From the NCBI RefSeq assembly GCF_030867095.1, contig NC_081824.1, positions 144,179,433 to 144,243,432 on the forward strand: a DNA stretch of 64,000 bases. Direction: 5' to 3'. Numbering within the stretch: the first letter of the stretch is position 1; the number at the start of each line of letters is the position of its first letter. This stretch comes from Alligator mississippiensis (Eukaryota; Chordata; Crocodylia; Alligatoridae). This document shows positions 12,601-21,210 of the stretch, in pieces. The notes beneath the pieces are model-generated. The model did not search any database and had not been told where the DNA came from. It was given only the letters and a program-made list of their open reading frames with translations. The position numbers and the translations under genes are program-made.

Positions 12601-15600
12601 TCCACAAGAGAAGTCTGAGGGGGGATCTAGTGGCCTGTTACAAACTAGTCAGAGGGGACCAGCAGGCATTGGGGGAGTCCCTGTTCCCCCGAGCACTCCC
12701 AGGAGTGACTAGAAATAATGGTCACAAGCTGGCAGAGGGTAGATTCAGGCTAGATTGCAGGAGGTGCTACTTCACTGTCAGGGCGGTTAGGATCTGGAAC
12801 CAACTTCCAAGCGAAGTGGTGCTGGCTCCTACCCTGGGGGTTTTTAAGAGGAGGTTAGACGAACACCTTACTGGGGTTGTTTGACCCCAGTACTTTTTTC
12901 TGCCATGGCTTGATGATCTGCTCAGATCCCTTCCGACCCTACCAACTATGAAACTGAAACTCTATGCTGCCACCGTTACTGCTGCTGGGCAGGTAGGGGG
13001 TACCTCGCCATGGTGGTGTGGCCAGTATGGGGCTTCTGGCAGTGGCACTGTACCTCTTTGCTTGACCCTGCCCACTGGGCCATGGAGACCCCCAAGGGGA
13101 GGGCAGCAGGGTTGGGAGCCCAGAGCCTGCAGTGGGCACCCCACATCCTTCCCCCTATGGGTTTTGCTTCAGCCATGCCACTTGCAGGGGGAGGGGACAC
13201 TGGTCTTGTCTGTATCATTTTGAGGTCGCAAAAATATCCAATGTTTAAATGAGGTGATGCTGAAGAAAAGGTTGGGAAACACTGATTTAGGAACAGTTTG
13301 AGGAATGAATGGTAGGGAGGATTCAATATCTCTTTTCCTCTCATATGGCTACTGCTGCCATAGGCAGACAAGGTTCCTTGGGTGAATTTGATATCTTTTA
13401 TTAGACCAACCCAAATAGTTGGAGAATATTTATTAAGCAAGCTTTCGGGTTCAAAAACCCTTCGTCAGGCTAAGGAAGTTTCAGCAGTTGGTGTGTGCTC
13501 TTCCTGGATGGAATGAAAAGTAAAGAAGCCAGGGGCTGGGCTGGGCTGGGGAGTCAGTTGCCAGGCAGATTATAATGTATCAAAAATCCAATGTCTATGT
13601 TTAGTCCCTAATCTCTAGTATCCAGGAGGTTGATGAAATGGAGCTCATAGGCTCGTCTCTGGGAAGTGTTGTGTAAATTTCCCTTGAGGATCAGGACTGA
13701 GAGATTGGAGAGAGAGTGGCCCTCCTGTGAGAAATGTGCCCCCACCGGTAATTGGGTATTTTTGTCTTTGATGGATTTCCAGTGTGCGTTCATTCTGGTG
13801 TGCAGTTGTTGTTTGGTCTCCTACGTATTTTCCATCAGGGCATTTGGTGCATTGGATGAGGTATATTACATTTTTGGAGGTGCAGCTGTAAGATCCTGGG
13901 ATGCTGATGGCTCTGTTGTGGGGTGTAGTAATAGTGGGGGTGGTGGAGATGTGTTGGCAGGTTTTGCATTTCTTGGCATGGCACGGTCTGGATCCTTTTG
14001 GTGTGTTCTGGGCTTGAGGAAGTATGCTTCTGGTGATGAGGTTGGCGAGGTTCGGTGCTTGTTTGAAGGCTAGGATAGGTGGCTCTGGGTTTTGAACCTG
14101 AAAGCTTGCTTAATAAATATTCTCCAACTATTTGGGTTGGTCTAATAAAAGATATCAAATTCACCCAAGGAACCTTGTCTGCCTATGTCCTTAGACCAAC
14201 ACGGCTACAACCTAAACCCCTACTGCTGCCATATGCATTTTTTCCCTTTCTAGACATACGATATTTTTGTTTTTCTGTTGTCATGTTATCAGCTTTTTGG
14301 GTCTCAGATGGCGTTAAATATTGGAGATATTTTTCTTGGTAAAGCATTTTTTTTCTGCTGTATTCACCATAAGTTATAAATTTGCCCTTCTGTAAACTAC
14401 CTACACGAGGCTTGTGTACTATTTAGGTCCCACATAACCCATGTTATACAGAGTTAAGTAGAACCTTGAAGTGGTGCAAAGACCTTGTTGGATGTCATCA
14501 ACATAGAGGTGAATTTCTTCCAATGTAAAGTTTGAATATCTAATTCATTATACTGGTATTATTTTTCTGTAGCAATTTGGAATGTATTCTAGGCCTTTTT
14601 AATTTTGTTGTTGTGGCATCTCAACTCTCCTCTCATCACCTGCCCCCAAAAACTATGTCTGTGAAATAAGAAAGTATCGTTCCTCTACCAAGTGCTCTAT
14701 TTCAGGTGGCCAAATAAAGCAGTGTGAGACAGCTGTAGTTTTGTTTAAAAAATGGTTCAGAACTTCTCAGAGAATCTATCTTAAAAACTTTACACAAAAA
14801 AAGCAGGTTCACTTGCTCTTTGCCTCAATGTCTCCTTTTAGATCCTTTCTTATCTGGGGAAAGGACATTGGTTGTATTTTTATCCCATGGGGTGCCTTAC
14901 TTAAAACCACCCTCTGGCTTCTATGCAACTGAATCTCCTAAAATTCTAGGTCCTGAGGGAAGCTAGGAGCTGCTCCAAGCAAGCGTCGTTCCTCCCCATT
15001 GACCAGGGAAAGGAGTTCCAGTCCATATCTCTTGTGGAACTTTAATCTTGGTTGTAAAAACAGTTTGCTGCATGTTTCTTCCCAAAACTGAGGTGGCCTC
15101 CCCAATGCCATTTCCCCTCTTTTTGGTGACTATCCTAGTCCCACAGGTTTATTTTTAAGCAGCAAAATCTAGCACAAGGCAGTGTTGTCCCATGTTGATT
15201 TTTTTTTTATCTCAAGCATTAAAAGGTCAGTGCAGTCTTTTACAATTCTAAAATACCTTAAAATAATAGAACTGAATTCACCTAGATTTGTCTCTTGTAA
15301 AATCAGTCACCTCAAAACTATTGAGGATTAGTCCTTAAGCTCTGACCAACCTCCAATTAGAAAATTTCTTGCCCTAATAAACCATTTTTACTGTATGCTC
15401 CCATTGATTTGCTTTTAGAATGACAGCACAAGAGGCAGTGACGTGAGTGCCCTTCTCTCACACAACACGAGGTGAAGTTTATTGTAATGGATTTACAGTC
15501 TATATTGAAAGAGCAGAGTTGTCTGTTGGGCCCACCATAAACATCTCTAATAAGTGTGAGGCTGTTTTCTCACAAAGTTTAGCAATTCTGTATATGTTAT

Positions 15601-18600
15601 ATAGATTAAAAGTGCTTATATTATTTTTAGGCTTCTCTGACTTTTCTGTGGTGCTCATGACTGTGGTCCAGGGTTGTAAAGAGGAACATGAAGGAAAATA
15701 CACGCTCTAATAAAAGAAGAATATGATTTGCATGTAACTGGAATATTATTTTTTTTTCAGGCTGGATATATGACATGTTGGGGAGTTACAACATTGGGTT
15801 TGTAGTCCCTGGGCTTTTCTCTGTTGGAGCAGCAGGTATTCTTGCTTTCATTCCCCAGCTGAAGAAAACAGCAGTACAAGAGAAGAAAAATATTATTCAT
15901 GCCTCTGTTTGTGAGATAACAAGCAGTATAATACCTTGGGGGTCATCATCTATTTCAGAAGGGGTAAGTGAAAGAATGAGTGCATCTATACCAAAATGAT
16001 TATTTCTGTGCTAAAACGTCTTTATTCGAAGCATGTAGGAACATTTTTCATAATTTATTACATGAAGCTAAAATAGACACATGCCTATATTAAAATATTA
16101 GTACAATCTTATTGTTTTATTATTTTTTCTTTTGTTGATTTTTTTTTTTTCTTTTCTGCCCTGGTTGCTATTGTTTCTACTAATCTTTTAAGACAATTTA
16201 AAAAATTTTTGCTGATTGGAAAGCTTTTCCTGGTTCTTTTGGTATTCCTCACGGAGTGCGAGTGTGTGAGCATTTAGAAAATGTGTGCATATAGGAATTA
16301 TTTGAAGTATTTCTCAAATTGATAATAAGTTTCAAACTGGTTTAAACATTTTACACTAAGTTCTCCATTGAAGTAAACAGAATTATGTTAGTCTTTTAAT
16401 TTAAATCACTGAACAGTAGATTCTAAAGACTAAAAGACTAAAGCTTCTCTTCATATCAAGAGTTGTTTTAAGTTTTTTAATTAAATAGTGTTGGATCATA
16501 GGAAATTGGTTGTATTTCTTATTCCATAACTGGCCTGATATAGACAGTGCAAAACCAAGTTATTCATACAAAGCCCTTCCAGCCAAAGACATTCAATCCA
16601 GTCTTCTGCTGGAATGTTGAAGGCTGCAATAAAATGTTTTGTGGTACTCAGATTAAAGTGTGGTTATGACTAAAAGGCAGTCTATAAAATTAGCACCTTC
16701 TTAATCTCTCCTGCATCTCAGTGTCATATTGGAAAAGATGAAAAGACTGGCAAAGTACCAGAGTATTGGAAGAAAGCAATTGGGCATTTTCCAAGGAGAT
16801 GGGTGGAGATGGGTGTTTGTGATTTCTTTGTGAACCTCTCTTACCATATTTTGACCCATTCATTCACATCATTACTGTCTAGATTTATTACAAAAAAAAA
16901 AAAGCATCTTAGACATATAAAGTGACTCTGGTAGTAAAGTGGTTAAGGTGTCTCACAACAGAATCCGGAAATATAAGTCTAAGCTTCACTCCAGACACAC
17001 TGAAGACTGTTCCCAGTTGACTCTGTGTATGGGCAGCTGACCATTTGGTCTGGGGAGGTCAAGGATGACTGGATATAATGTTGGTCACATCACTCACTTG
17101 GGTCCTGATATGTCCCTTGAAAACTGTTTTAACTTTTTTTATGTCTAAACTAATACATGTGCAACCTATATACAGTATCTATCTGAATTACTTTATCTGT
17201 ACAAGACAAGAAGATGCTATGTATGTATGTGTGTGTGTGTGTGTGTATTGAAAAATAATGTATCCACCTTTTAAAATAGAAAGATGTCTCAGAAAAGATG
17301 CCTCTTTTTTTCTCTCAGACAACTTGACCAGGAACAGGGAGGGACCTTTCTTCCCCTGTGGACTTGTATAGCTCTCCTGTTCTTCCTATGGGGTTTTGGT
17401 GCATCCCCAGAGGGAGATCCTGTTTTGTACAGGAATCAAATAGTTCTCCATTCTTTCACTGGAAAGTTTTTGCTGGTGCTTAAATGCTTCTATTTGAGAC
17501 TTATGGTGTAAGAGACACCTTTAGTGAAGCTAAGAACCTGAATGACTATCTACCTAATAAACAGCAGCATTGACTTCAGTATTAAGGAAATCCTCCCTCT
17601 TCTGTAATGGTTGGGACACTTGCCCAGGACATTCTGGAATGAGAGGATTTAAATCCACATCTCCTACTTCCCAGGACAGTGCCCTAAGCACCAAGCTGTG
17701 GCTGAGGCGTGGCTGAGAGTATCCTCTACTCTCTCCTGTTGGAACTGGCCCAATGGGCAGACATGAGGAAAAGATTTATGAGGCCAGAAATAGAGCAAGC
17801 AAAAGACAGCCCAACTTGGCCTGAGTTTGGTCTCTGGTTCCAAAGCAGCTTATTCATTTTACTCAAAGATGATTTAAAGCAAGATTATTACTTGTACTGA
17901 TGTTAACCTGCTCTTTGTAAGTAAAGGCTTTCTTTGACACGCACATAAGGGCTAGGCAATTAACAAAAATGTATAGATAAAGGGAGTGAAACTGTAAAAG
18001 AACATAAAAAATTAATGGGAAGATTGATTCTGAGGGAAGTTTAAAAGTCTGTAAATACAAAGGAGGAAGAGTAGCTGTTTATCTTAGCCAAATAAAAGCA
18101 GAGACTGCAACCAAGAGTAATGGGACGAAGCTTAAGGAGGGAAATTTAGGATGAATGTTAGAGAAAAAAAATACTGAAAAGGAGATACCGTCAGATGAAG
18201 AACCAGTTTCCCAATTTCAAGGTCTGGGTTGTTATACTTCAATCAGAAGTTTTAAATGCAAGAATTACTGGGTATACTTCTGTTGGCTGTGTAAATGCAG
18301 GATGTCAGATTATCATGGTGTTCCTTTTTTGGCCTTCAAATCTATCAGATTACAAAAACCCAATTTTATTAAAATTTCTGAAGATATTTTAGATATTTAA
18401 ATTTAACACAGCCACAATAGTTTTCCAATCGTTTATCTATTTTCATACACAGACGCTAAATAATTTTGAAACAAGGCGTTCCATTCCTGTGACTTCAAAC
18501 ACAGATATAACAGAAGATGAAAAAGGAGAACCTTCAGGTTTAGCAAAAGAACCTGAGACTCCTGCTCCCTACGAAAAAGAACACAATGTAGTTTTAAGTG

Positions 18601-18665
18601 AAGAAGAAGAAGAAGAAGAAGAAGAAGACATACATGAAGTATCAAGTACCACCACTAGTACTTAA
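459..18665 (+). CDS. SLC16-family (MCT8/MCT10-like) transporter, 3' seven coding exons, 5' truncated by the window
   Basis: Seven segments with consensus AG/GT borders (459-674, 2513-2722, 5313-5464, 6583-6745, 11005-11208, 15761-15963, 18453-18665) join in one frame to 452 residues and a TAA stop. The product is a polytopic MFS protein. The sequence starts at WIGSLSYGF, equivalent to TM2 of monocarboxylate transporters. It continues with a YFTTKRSFATG loop between TM4 and TM5, FAYRPLEKR at the end of TM6, FGFFIPFVHMMK at TM7, FFDAGNYVLLP at TM10 and GPPFAGWIYD at TM11. It ends in a long acidic cytoplasmic tail. The FG-F-P-VH-MK and YRPL signatures recall MCT8 and MCT10 (SLC16A2 and SLC16A10), which carry thyroid hormone or aromatic amino acids across the plasma membrane. 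The Arg expected in TM8 of those carriers is Cys here, so the substrate cannot be assumed. The first exon or exons (N-terminus and TM1) are outside the window. Family assignment is firm; the exact paralogue is not. Confidence 0.85.
905..2001. mobile_element. GC-rich decayed non-autonomous hAT-like element(s) in SLC16-like intron
   Basis: The stretch is GC-rich against an AT-rich intron. Its right end tttgcccacccctg (1988-2001) is a hAT-type terminal repeat. A hairpin pairs about 1101-1125 with 1155-1180. A block at about 1540-1600 with gtgcatgtgcaccccctgag also occurs in the element at 23405. The left end is not resolved. Confidence 0.5.
2513..2722 (+). CDS. SLC16-like exon (TM4-TM6, includes YF-KR-ATG motif)
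   Basis: The acceptor ttcatag ends at 2512 and the donor gtacgc begins at 2723. The exon encodes MIMVSLYFTTKRSFATG, matching the conserved MCT loop (YF..+R..A.G), then AGGAAGTL and the TM6 end FAYRPLEK. One base is carried into the next exon, giving Arg. Confidence 0.85.
4435..5110. repeat. GC-rich, strand-asymmetric repeat block in SLC16-like intron
   Basis: The first half (4490-4760) is pyrimidine-rich and the second (4855-5000) purine-rich on the plus strand, so the block can fold back. Long open frames here are composition artefacts. No terminal repeats or duplications were resolved. Confidence 0.35.
5313..5464 (+). CDS. SLC16-like exon (large cytoplasmic loop and TM7)
   Basis: The acceptor cttaaag ends at 5312 and the donor gtaaga begins at 5465. 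The exon encodes the loop RHQSVVENFQTSPLRG and then LGLAKFGFFIPFVHM. The loop is much shorter than in MCT1-4. Position and motif match TM7 of MCT8/MCT10. The exon ends on a codon boundary. Confidence 0.85.
6583..6745 (+). CDS. SLC16-like exon (TM8; expected Arg is Cys)
   Basis: The acceptor tatttacag ends at 6582 and the donor gtaagt begins at 6746. The exon encodes MKLANDLGISLDDAPYIM, then a membrane segment and FGKICDSENINRLF. In MCT8/MCT10 the equivalent segment, as I recall it, reads GLGRLVSGHISDS. Here the Arg position is TGT (Cys) at 6667-6669. The exon carries one base over. Confidence 0.85.
8695..8752 (+). repeat. CR1 LINE 3'-tail fragment
   Basis: The sequence ctggactagataggatac, followed by tggtctaatccagtatgg, is the familiar CR1 3' tail of amniotes. 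Only the tail is present. Confidence 0.5.
9778..9850 (-). repeat. terminal fragment of Penelope-like family
   Basis: The segment ggcaaggatttcttaggatc, then tcttttattggaccaactgc, matches the arms of the paired element at 34796-35070, in the orientation of the left arm. Confidence 0.45.
10269..10775. mobile_element. non-autonomous hAT-like element (GC-rich), 507 bp
   Basis: The left end is cagtagtgcacaaccc and the right end is gttgagcacccctg. Flanking 8-mers tcttagct and ctttagct agree at six of eight positions, as expected for an old hAT target duplication. The interior shares wording with 20548-21001, 30829-31367 and 63156-63702. Confidence 0.65.
11005..11208 (+). CDS. SLC16-like exon (TM9-TM11)
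   Basis: The acceptor tttttcag ends at 11004 and the donor gtgagt begins at 11209. The exon encodes VLFLLIPFCKTLTSLIAFG, then GFFDAGNYVLLP and GPPFAG. The Asp of FFDAG (11082-11084) aligns with a charged TM10 residue conserved in MCT8/MCT10. The reading frame continues past the donor only as intron read-through. Confidence 0.87.
11418..13284. mobile_element. Charlie-type hAT element with a nested CR1
   Basis: Termini cagtggttcccaacctt and aaggttgggaaacactg are inverted repeats typical of hAT-Charlie elements. Flanks acctaggg and atttagga differ only by transitions at three of eight sites. The interior is GC-rich and self-complementary around a CR1 inserted at about 12152-12953. Confidence 0.75.
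12152..12953 (+). mobile_element. CR1 LINE, 5'-truncated, reverse-transcriptase C-terminal part
   Basis: The translation gives [17 protein letters not shown], then [19 protein letters not shown] and RSLRGDLVACYKLVRG, across frames broken by stops. These are CR1 ORF2 signatures. The 3' end is the CR1 tail with an actatgaaactgaaac repeat. The copy lies inside the hAT element at 11418-13284. Confidence 0.85.
13363..14220 (-). mobile_element. Penelope-like element (PLE) remnant with inverted terminal repeats and 13-bp target duplications
   Basis: The first and last about 100 bases are inverted copies of each other (gcagacaaggttccttggg left, its complement right). Perfect direct repeats tactgctgccata flank the element at 13350-13362 and 14221-14233. 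On the minus strand the interior encodes a decayed C-terminus with PVGAHFSQEGHSLSNLSVL and [12 protein letters not shown], preceded by a Cys-containing CNIPHPMHQMPDGKYVGDQ. This resembles the GIY-YIG endonuclease of Penelope-like retroelements. Frameshifts and stops make it a dead, 5'-truncated copy. Confidence 0.75.
15761..15963 (+). CDS. SLC16-like exon (TM11-TM12 and start of tail)
   Basis: The acceptor is a long T tract followed by cag ending at 15760; the donor gtaagt begins at 15964. The exon encodes WIYDMLGSYNIGFVVPG, then the last membrane span and a charged start of the C-terminal tail (QLKKTAVQEKKN). It ends on a codon boundary. Confidence 0.85.
16915..17150 (+). repeat. degenerate tRNA-derived SINE
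   Basis: An A-box-like tggtagtaaagtggttaagg and a B-box-like aagcttcactcc sit at tRNA-like spacing, followed by an unrelated body. Folding and promoter boxes are too decayed for a working tRNA gene. Confidence 0.35.
17217..17247 (+). repeat. (TG)n microsatellite
   Basis: A short tatg run leads into an uninterrupted TG dinucleotide run within the last intron of the SLC16-like gene. Confidence 0.9.
17600..17715 (-). repeat. tRNA-derived SINE fragment
   Basis: Read on the minus strand, gcttggtgcttagggcac followed by ggatttaaatcct has the spacing of tRNA A and B boxes. It resembles tRNA-derived SINEs of reptiles. Two internal short open frames are not genes. Confidence 0.4.
18453..18665 (+). 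CDS. SLC16-like terminal exon with acidic poly-Glu tail and stop
   Basis: The acceptor catacacag ends at 18452, phase 0. The exon encodes 70 residues of polar, acidic tail including nine consecutive Glu encoded by a GAA-rich triplet run (18600-18627), then STTTST and TAA at 18663-18665. The tail has no membrane segment. It looks poorly conserved, and the Glu run is prone to length change. Confidence 0.8.
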   Translation, partial: TLNNFETRRSIPVTSNTDITEDEKGEPSGLAKEPETPAPYEKEHNVVLSEEEEEEEEEDIHEVSSTTTST

Positions 18666-19979
18666 ATCAATGGTATTAAAATGATTTTCAGTTGATATTT
18701 AGCTATACAGCTTTCCAATATGGTCTCAGTGAATGCAATGGTCAGGATCAAAGGATAGTGACAGACTGATGAGATGCAGCTTATCTGTACATTTATGTAT
18801 TTATTTTTAGTATATCCTAAACTGATAGAGAATTGGTTACCATTTGTTTGATCATACATCCTTGAATATACTTGTTTTAATTACACTTCTGTTTTGTAAT
18901 TCAGATCTACAATCAGTTTGTTGAACTTCCTGTATTAAATATTTGTAATATATTTAAGAATTTTAAAATATGAACTGCGGTGGGAATTAGAACATTTCTC
19001 AAATGTTACATGTTTTTAAATTGCATCTAAATTATATTTTAAGTTTTATTATCAAATTACTTATTACAGTTATGGTGAGCTCTTTTTGTCAGGGGTGGGG
19101 TAAACTGGTCAGCCAGTCTTGGAGATCCATTGGACATGCACCGCAATAGTTTCCCTGAACTCTATGAAGACATAATGATCTAGGCTGTACTTTTTAATCC
19201 AAGGATCAGAAAACACTTTACCGACAGTTTAATATTCTCACAATGTCTCTAGAAGTAGATAGTAATATATTTACTTAACAGATAACTTCTTCATGCTTCA
19301 GTATATCTATGTTACTAGACCAATATCACATGACAACAGGTCAGAAATGGGAATAGAATCCAGGTTTGCCTTTTATCTTTTTGTCGTAACCTCTAGTTAA
19401 TGTCATCAGCTCATGATGAAAACTAGCATGGAAGCAGTTGTAGGAGATAAGAGTGAGGCAAGGGACTGTGTACACATCCAAGTTCCATGTATAGGGAAAA
19501 ACAAGCCTGCGTAGGTGGTAAATTTATGGGCTAGGAAAATATCTAAGACTAGTTCTTTAATGGAAATTCTTCAGGATGGCTCTAGCTTAAGTACTTTCTG
19601 CAGTTGATGGCGGAAAGGGGGAGCTAGTGGACTGTTCCTGAATTTATGTTGAAGAGTAAAGAGGCCTGTCAACATCTTAGCTATTGCTTCAGTAAAAGCA
19701 GAGGGCATGAGAGCTATCAGATAAGACAGTGCAGGGGTAAAAGTGGGCTAGATGGTATTTGTGGATCAGAGCAGTGAGATAAATGTAGTGGATACAGAAA
19801 ATTAAAGCACAATAAACACAATAGGATGGCTTCAAATTTCCATCAGAATCTTTTTTTAGTACATGTAATAAATGTTGTTACAGCTTTAGAATAATTTTAT
19901 TTGTGATCTGCTTTTTCATAATTTTCTTACTTGTAGCTAGTGTTTTTGTTGAATAGGTACAAAGCAGCTTAGACTAATT
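18666..19979. other. 3' flank of the SLC16-like gene, AT-rich, no gene seen
   Basis: The stretch holds candidate polyadenylation signals and a weak MIR-like patch at about 19200-19350 (tcacaatgtctctagaag, then cttaacagataac). I see no coding structure. Confidence 0.5.
18934..18939 (+). promoter_or_regulatory. candidate polyadenylation signal ATTAAA of the SLC16-like gene
   Basis: ATTAAA lies about 270 bases after the stop codon in an AT-rich 3' region. A canonical AATAAA also occurs at 19811-19816. No transcript evidence decides between them. Confidence 0.3.
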
Positions 19980-20548
19980 GGGTGCCTATATACATGCTCT
20001 AGGATTGCTGGAGGAGGGGGGAGGGCATTTTAATTAGAAAGGCTCTTGGGAGTTGCTCTAATTAAAATATTGCAGCATCTAATGTATTGAGCATCCCACA
20101 TTTCAAAATGGCGGTGGGGATGCGTTAATTAAAGCTCCTTTGACAAGCTTTAGTTAAGTGCCCCTGCAGCCATTTTGAAATGTGGGGTATTGAATATATG
20201 AGACGCTGCAGCATGCTGGCACGTTCTAATTGGAATGCTTCAGCAGACTCGATTGATTGAGTCTGCCCAAGCACTCCAGTTAGAATGCTCCAGCATGCTG
20301 CAGCGTCTCATGTATTCAGCATTCCATCTTTCAAAATAGTGGCCGGGACACTTAACTAAAGCTCATCAAACAAGCTTTAGTTAAAGCACCCCTGCTGCCA
20401 TTTTGAAATGTGGGACACCAAATACACAAGATGCTGCAGCATTTTCATCAGAGTGTGTGTCCACTCGCTTCTGATTAAAATGCCGATGAATCGAGTCTGC
20501 TCTGATGCACTCTAATCAGAACACATAGGAGCACATGTATAGGCACCC
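19980..20548. mobile_element. MITE-like foldback element, about 569 bp
   Basis: The ends gggtgcctatatacatgctc and gagcacatgtataggcaccc are near-perfect inverted repeats. The interior repeats modules containing ccattttgaaatgtggg, its complement, aagctttagttaa, and gctgcagc on both strands. The whole element can fold into a multi-branched hairpin. It has no coding capacity. Confidence 0.7.
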
Positions 20549-21001
20549 ACTGTGTTACACCTTTTGGACTCACAGGCCAGATGAATGCCACAAGGCCTTT
20601 CTGCAAGCTGGATCAAGCCCTGGGCCCTACCACCGCCCCCTCGTGCCCTCTGGTGCTAGGATTGGGTCCTAGGGGGCTGGCATTGTTACCTCTCGCCCCT
20701 CACATGCCAGGATTGTGTCTCAGGGGCTTGGCACCACTCTCTCCTTCCCTCTGTGTGCTGGGGCTAGGACTGGGCCCAGGGGCTTAGTGCCATCCCTGCC
20801 TGGCCCTGCATACTGGAATCAGGTGGTAGATCCAGTGCTCAGGGCCCACGGCTTCCTATGGGTCCAGAGCTTTGGGAGCAGGGGTGCTGTGCCATTGCTC
20901 CCCTGCTGCCAAATTTCCAGACCCACAGGAAGCCCCATGGGCTGGATGACATGAAGCCATGGGCCGAATCTGGCCCGTGGTCTGGAGGTTAAGCACTCCT
21001 G
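20548..21001. mobile_element. non-autonomous hAT-like element, GC-rich, abutting the preceding MITE
   Basis: The left end cactgtgttacaccttttgg and right end gttaagcactcctg resemble those at 10269-10775. The interior phrases tggcccgtggtctggaggtt and ccaaatttccaga recur in the sister copies. No convincing target duplication was found. Confidence 0.5.
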
Positions 21002-21112
21002 GCTTAGACAAAGAAGAATCCTTTGTTGGAGAAAATTTCTGTGGTGCTTCCATACGTGGTAGCACTTTGTCCTCCAGTATCACTTCTGCTGCTTGTTGCT
21101 AAGCTCTTTTAG

Positions 21113-21210
21113 TATGACTGAGGATCACATCAAACAAACAGAACAGGAAGAACAACTGTTCAATTCAGATGTTGATGAAGAAATAACAACAGGCAAAGGG
21201 GAGGAGACAG
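21113..21210 (+). CDS. orphan candidate exon, possibly a first coding exon
   Basis: A good acceptor (aagctcttttag) ends at 21112 and a consensus donor gacag/gtaaga follows 21210. An ATG at 21114 opens MTEDHIKQTEQEEQLFNSDV, continuing acidic and open to the donor. Its phase does not fit a join to the SLC16-like exon 15761-15963, because a stop appears at once. I find no partner exon. It could be a lineage-specific gene, a non-coding RNA exon or chance. I do not recognise the product. Confidence 0.3.

Noticed and set aside
16915-17000. Functional tRNA gene
   Set aside because: The A- and B-box-like words are present, but arms do not pair well and a SINE body follows.
459-18665. UNC93A as identity of the transporter, since UNC93A is a 6q27 MFS gene
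   Set aside because: The visible motifs (YF..KR..ATG, FGFFIPFVHMMK, YRPL) are those of SLC16 carriers, not UNC93.
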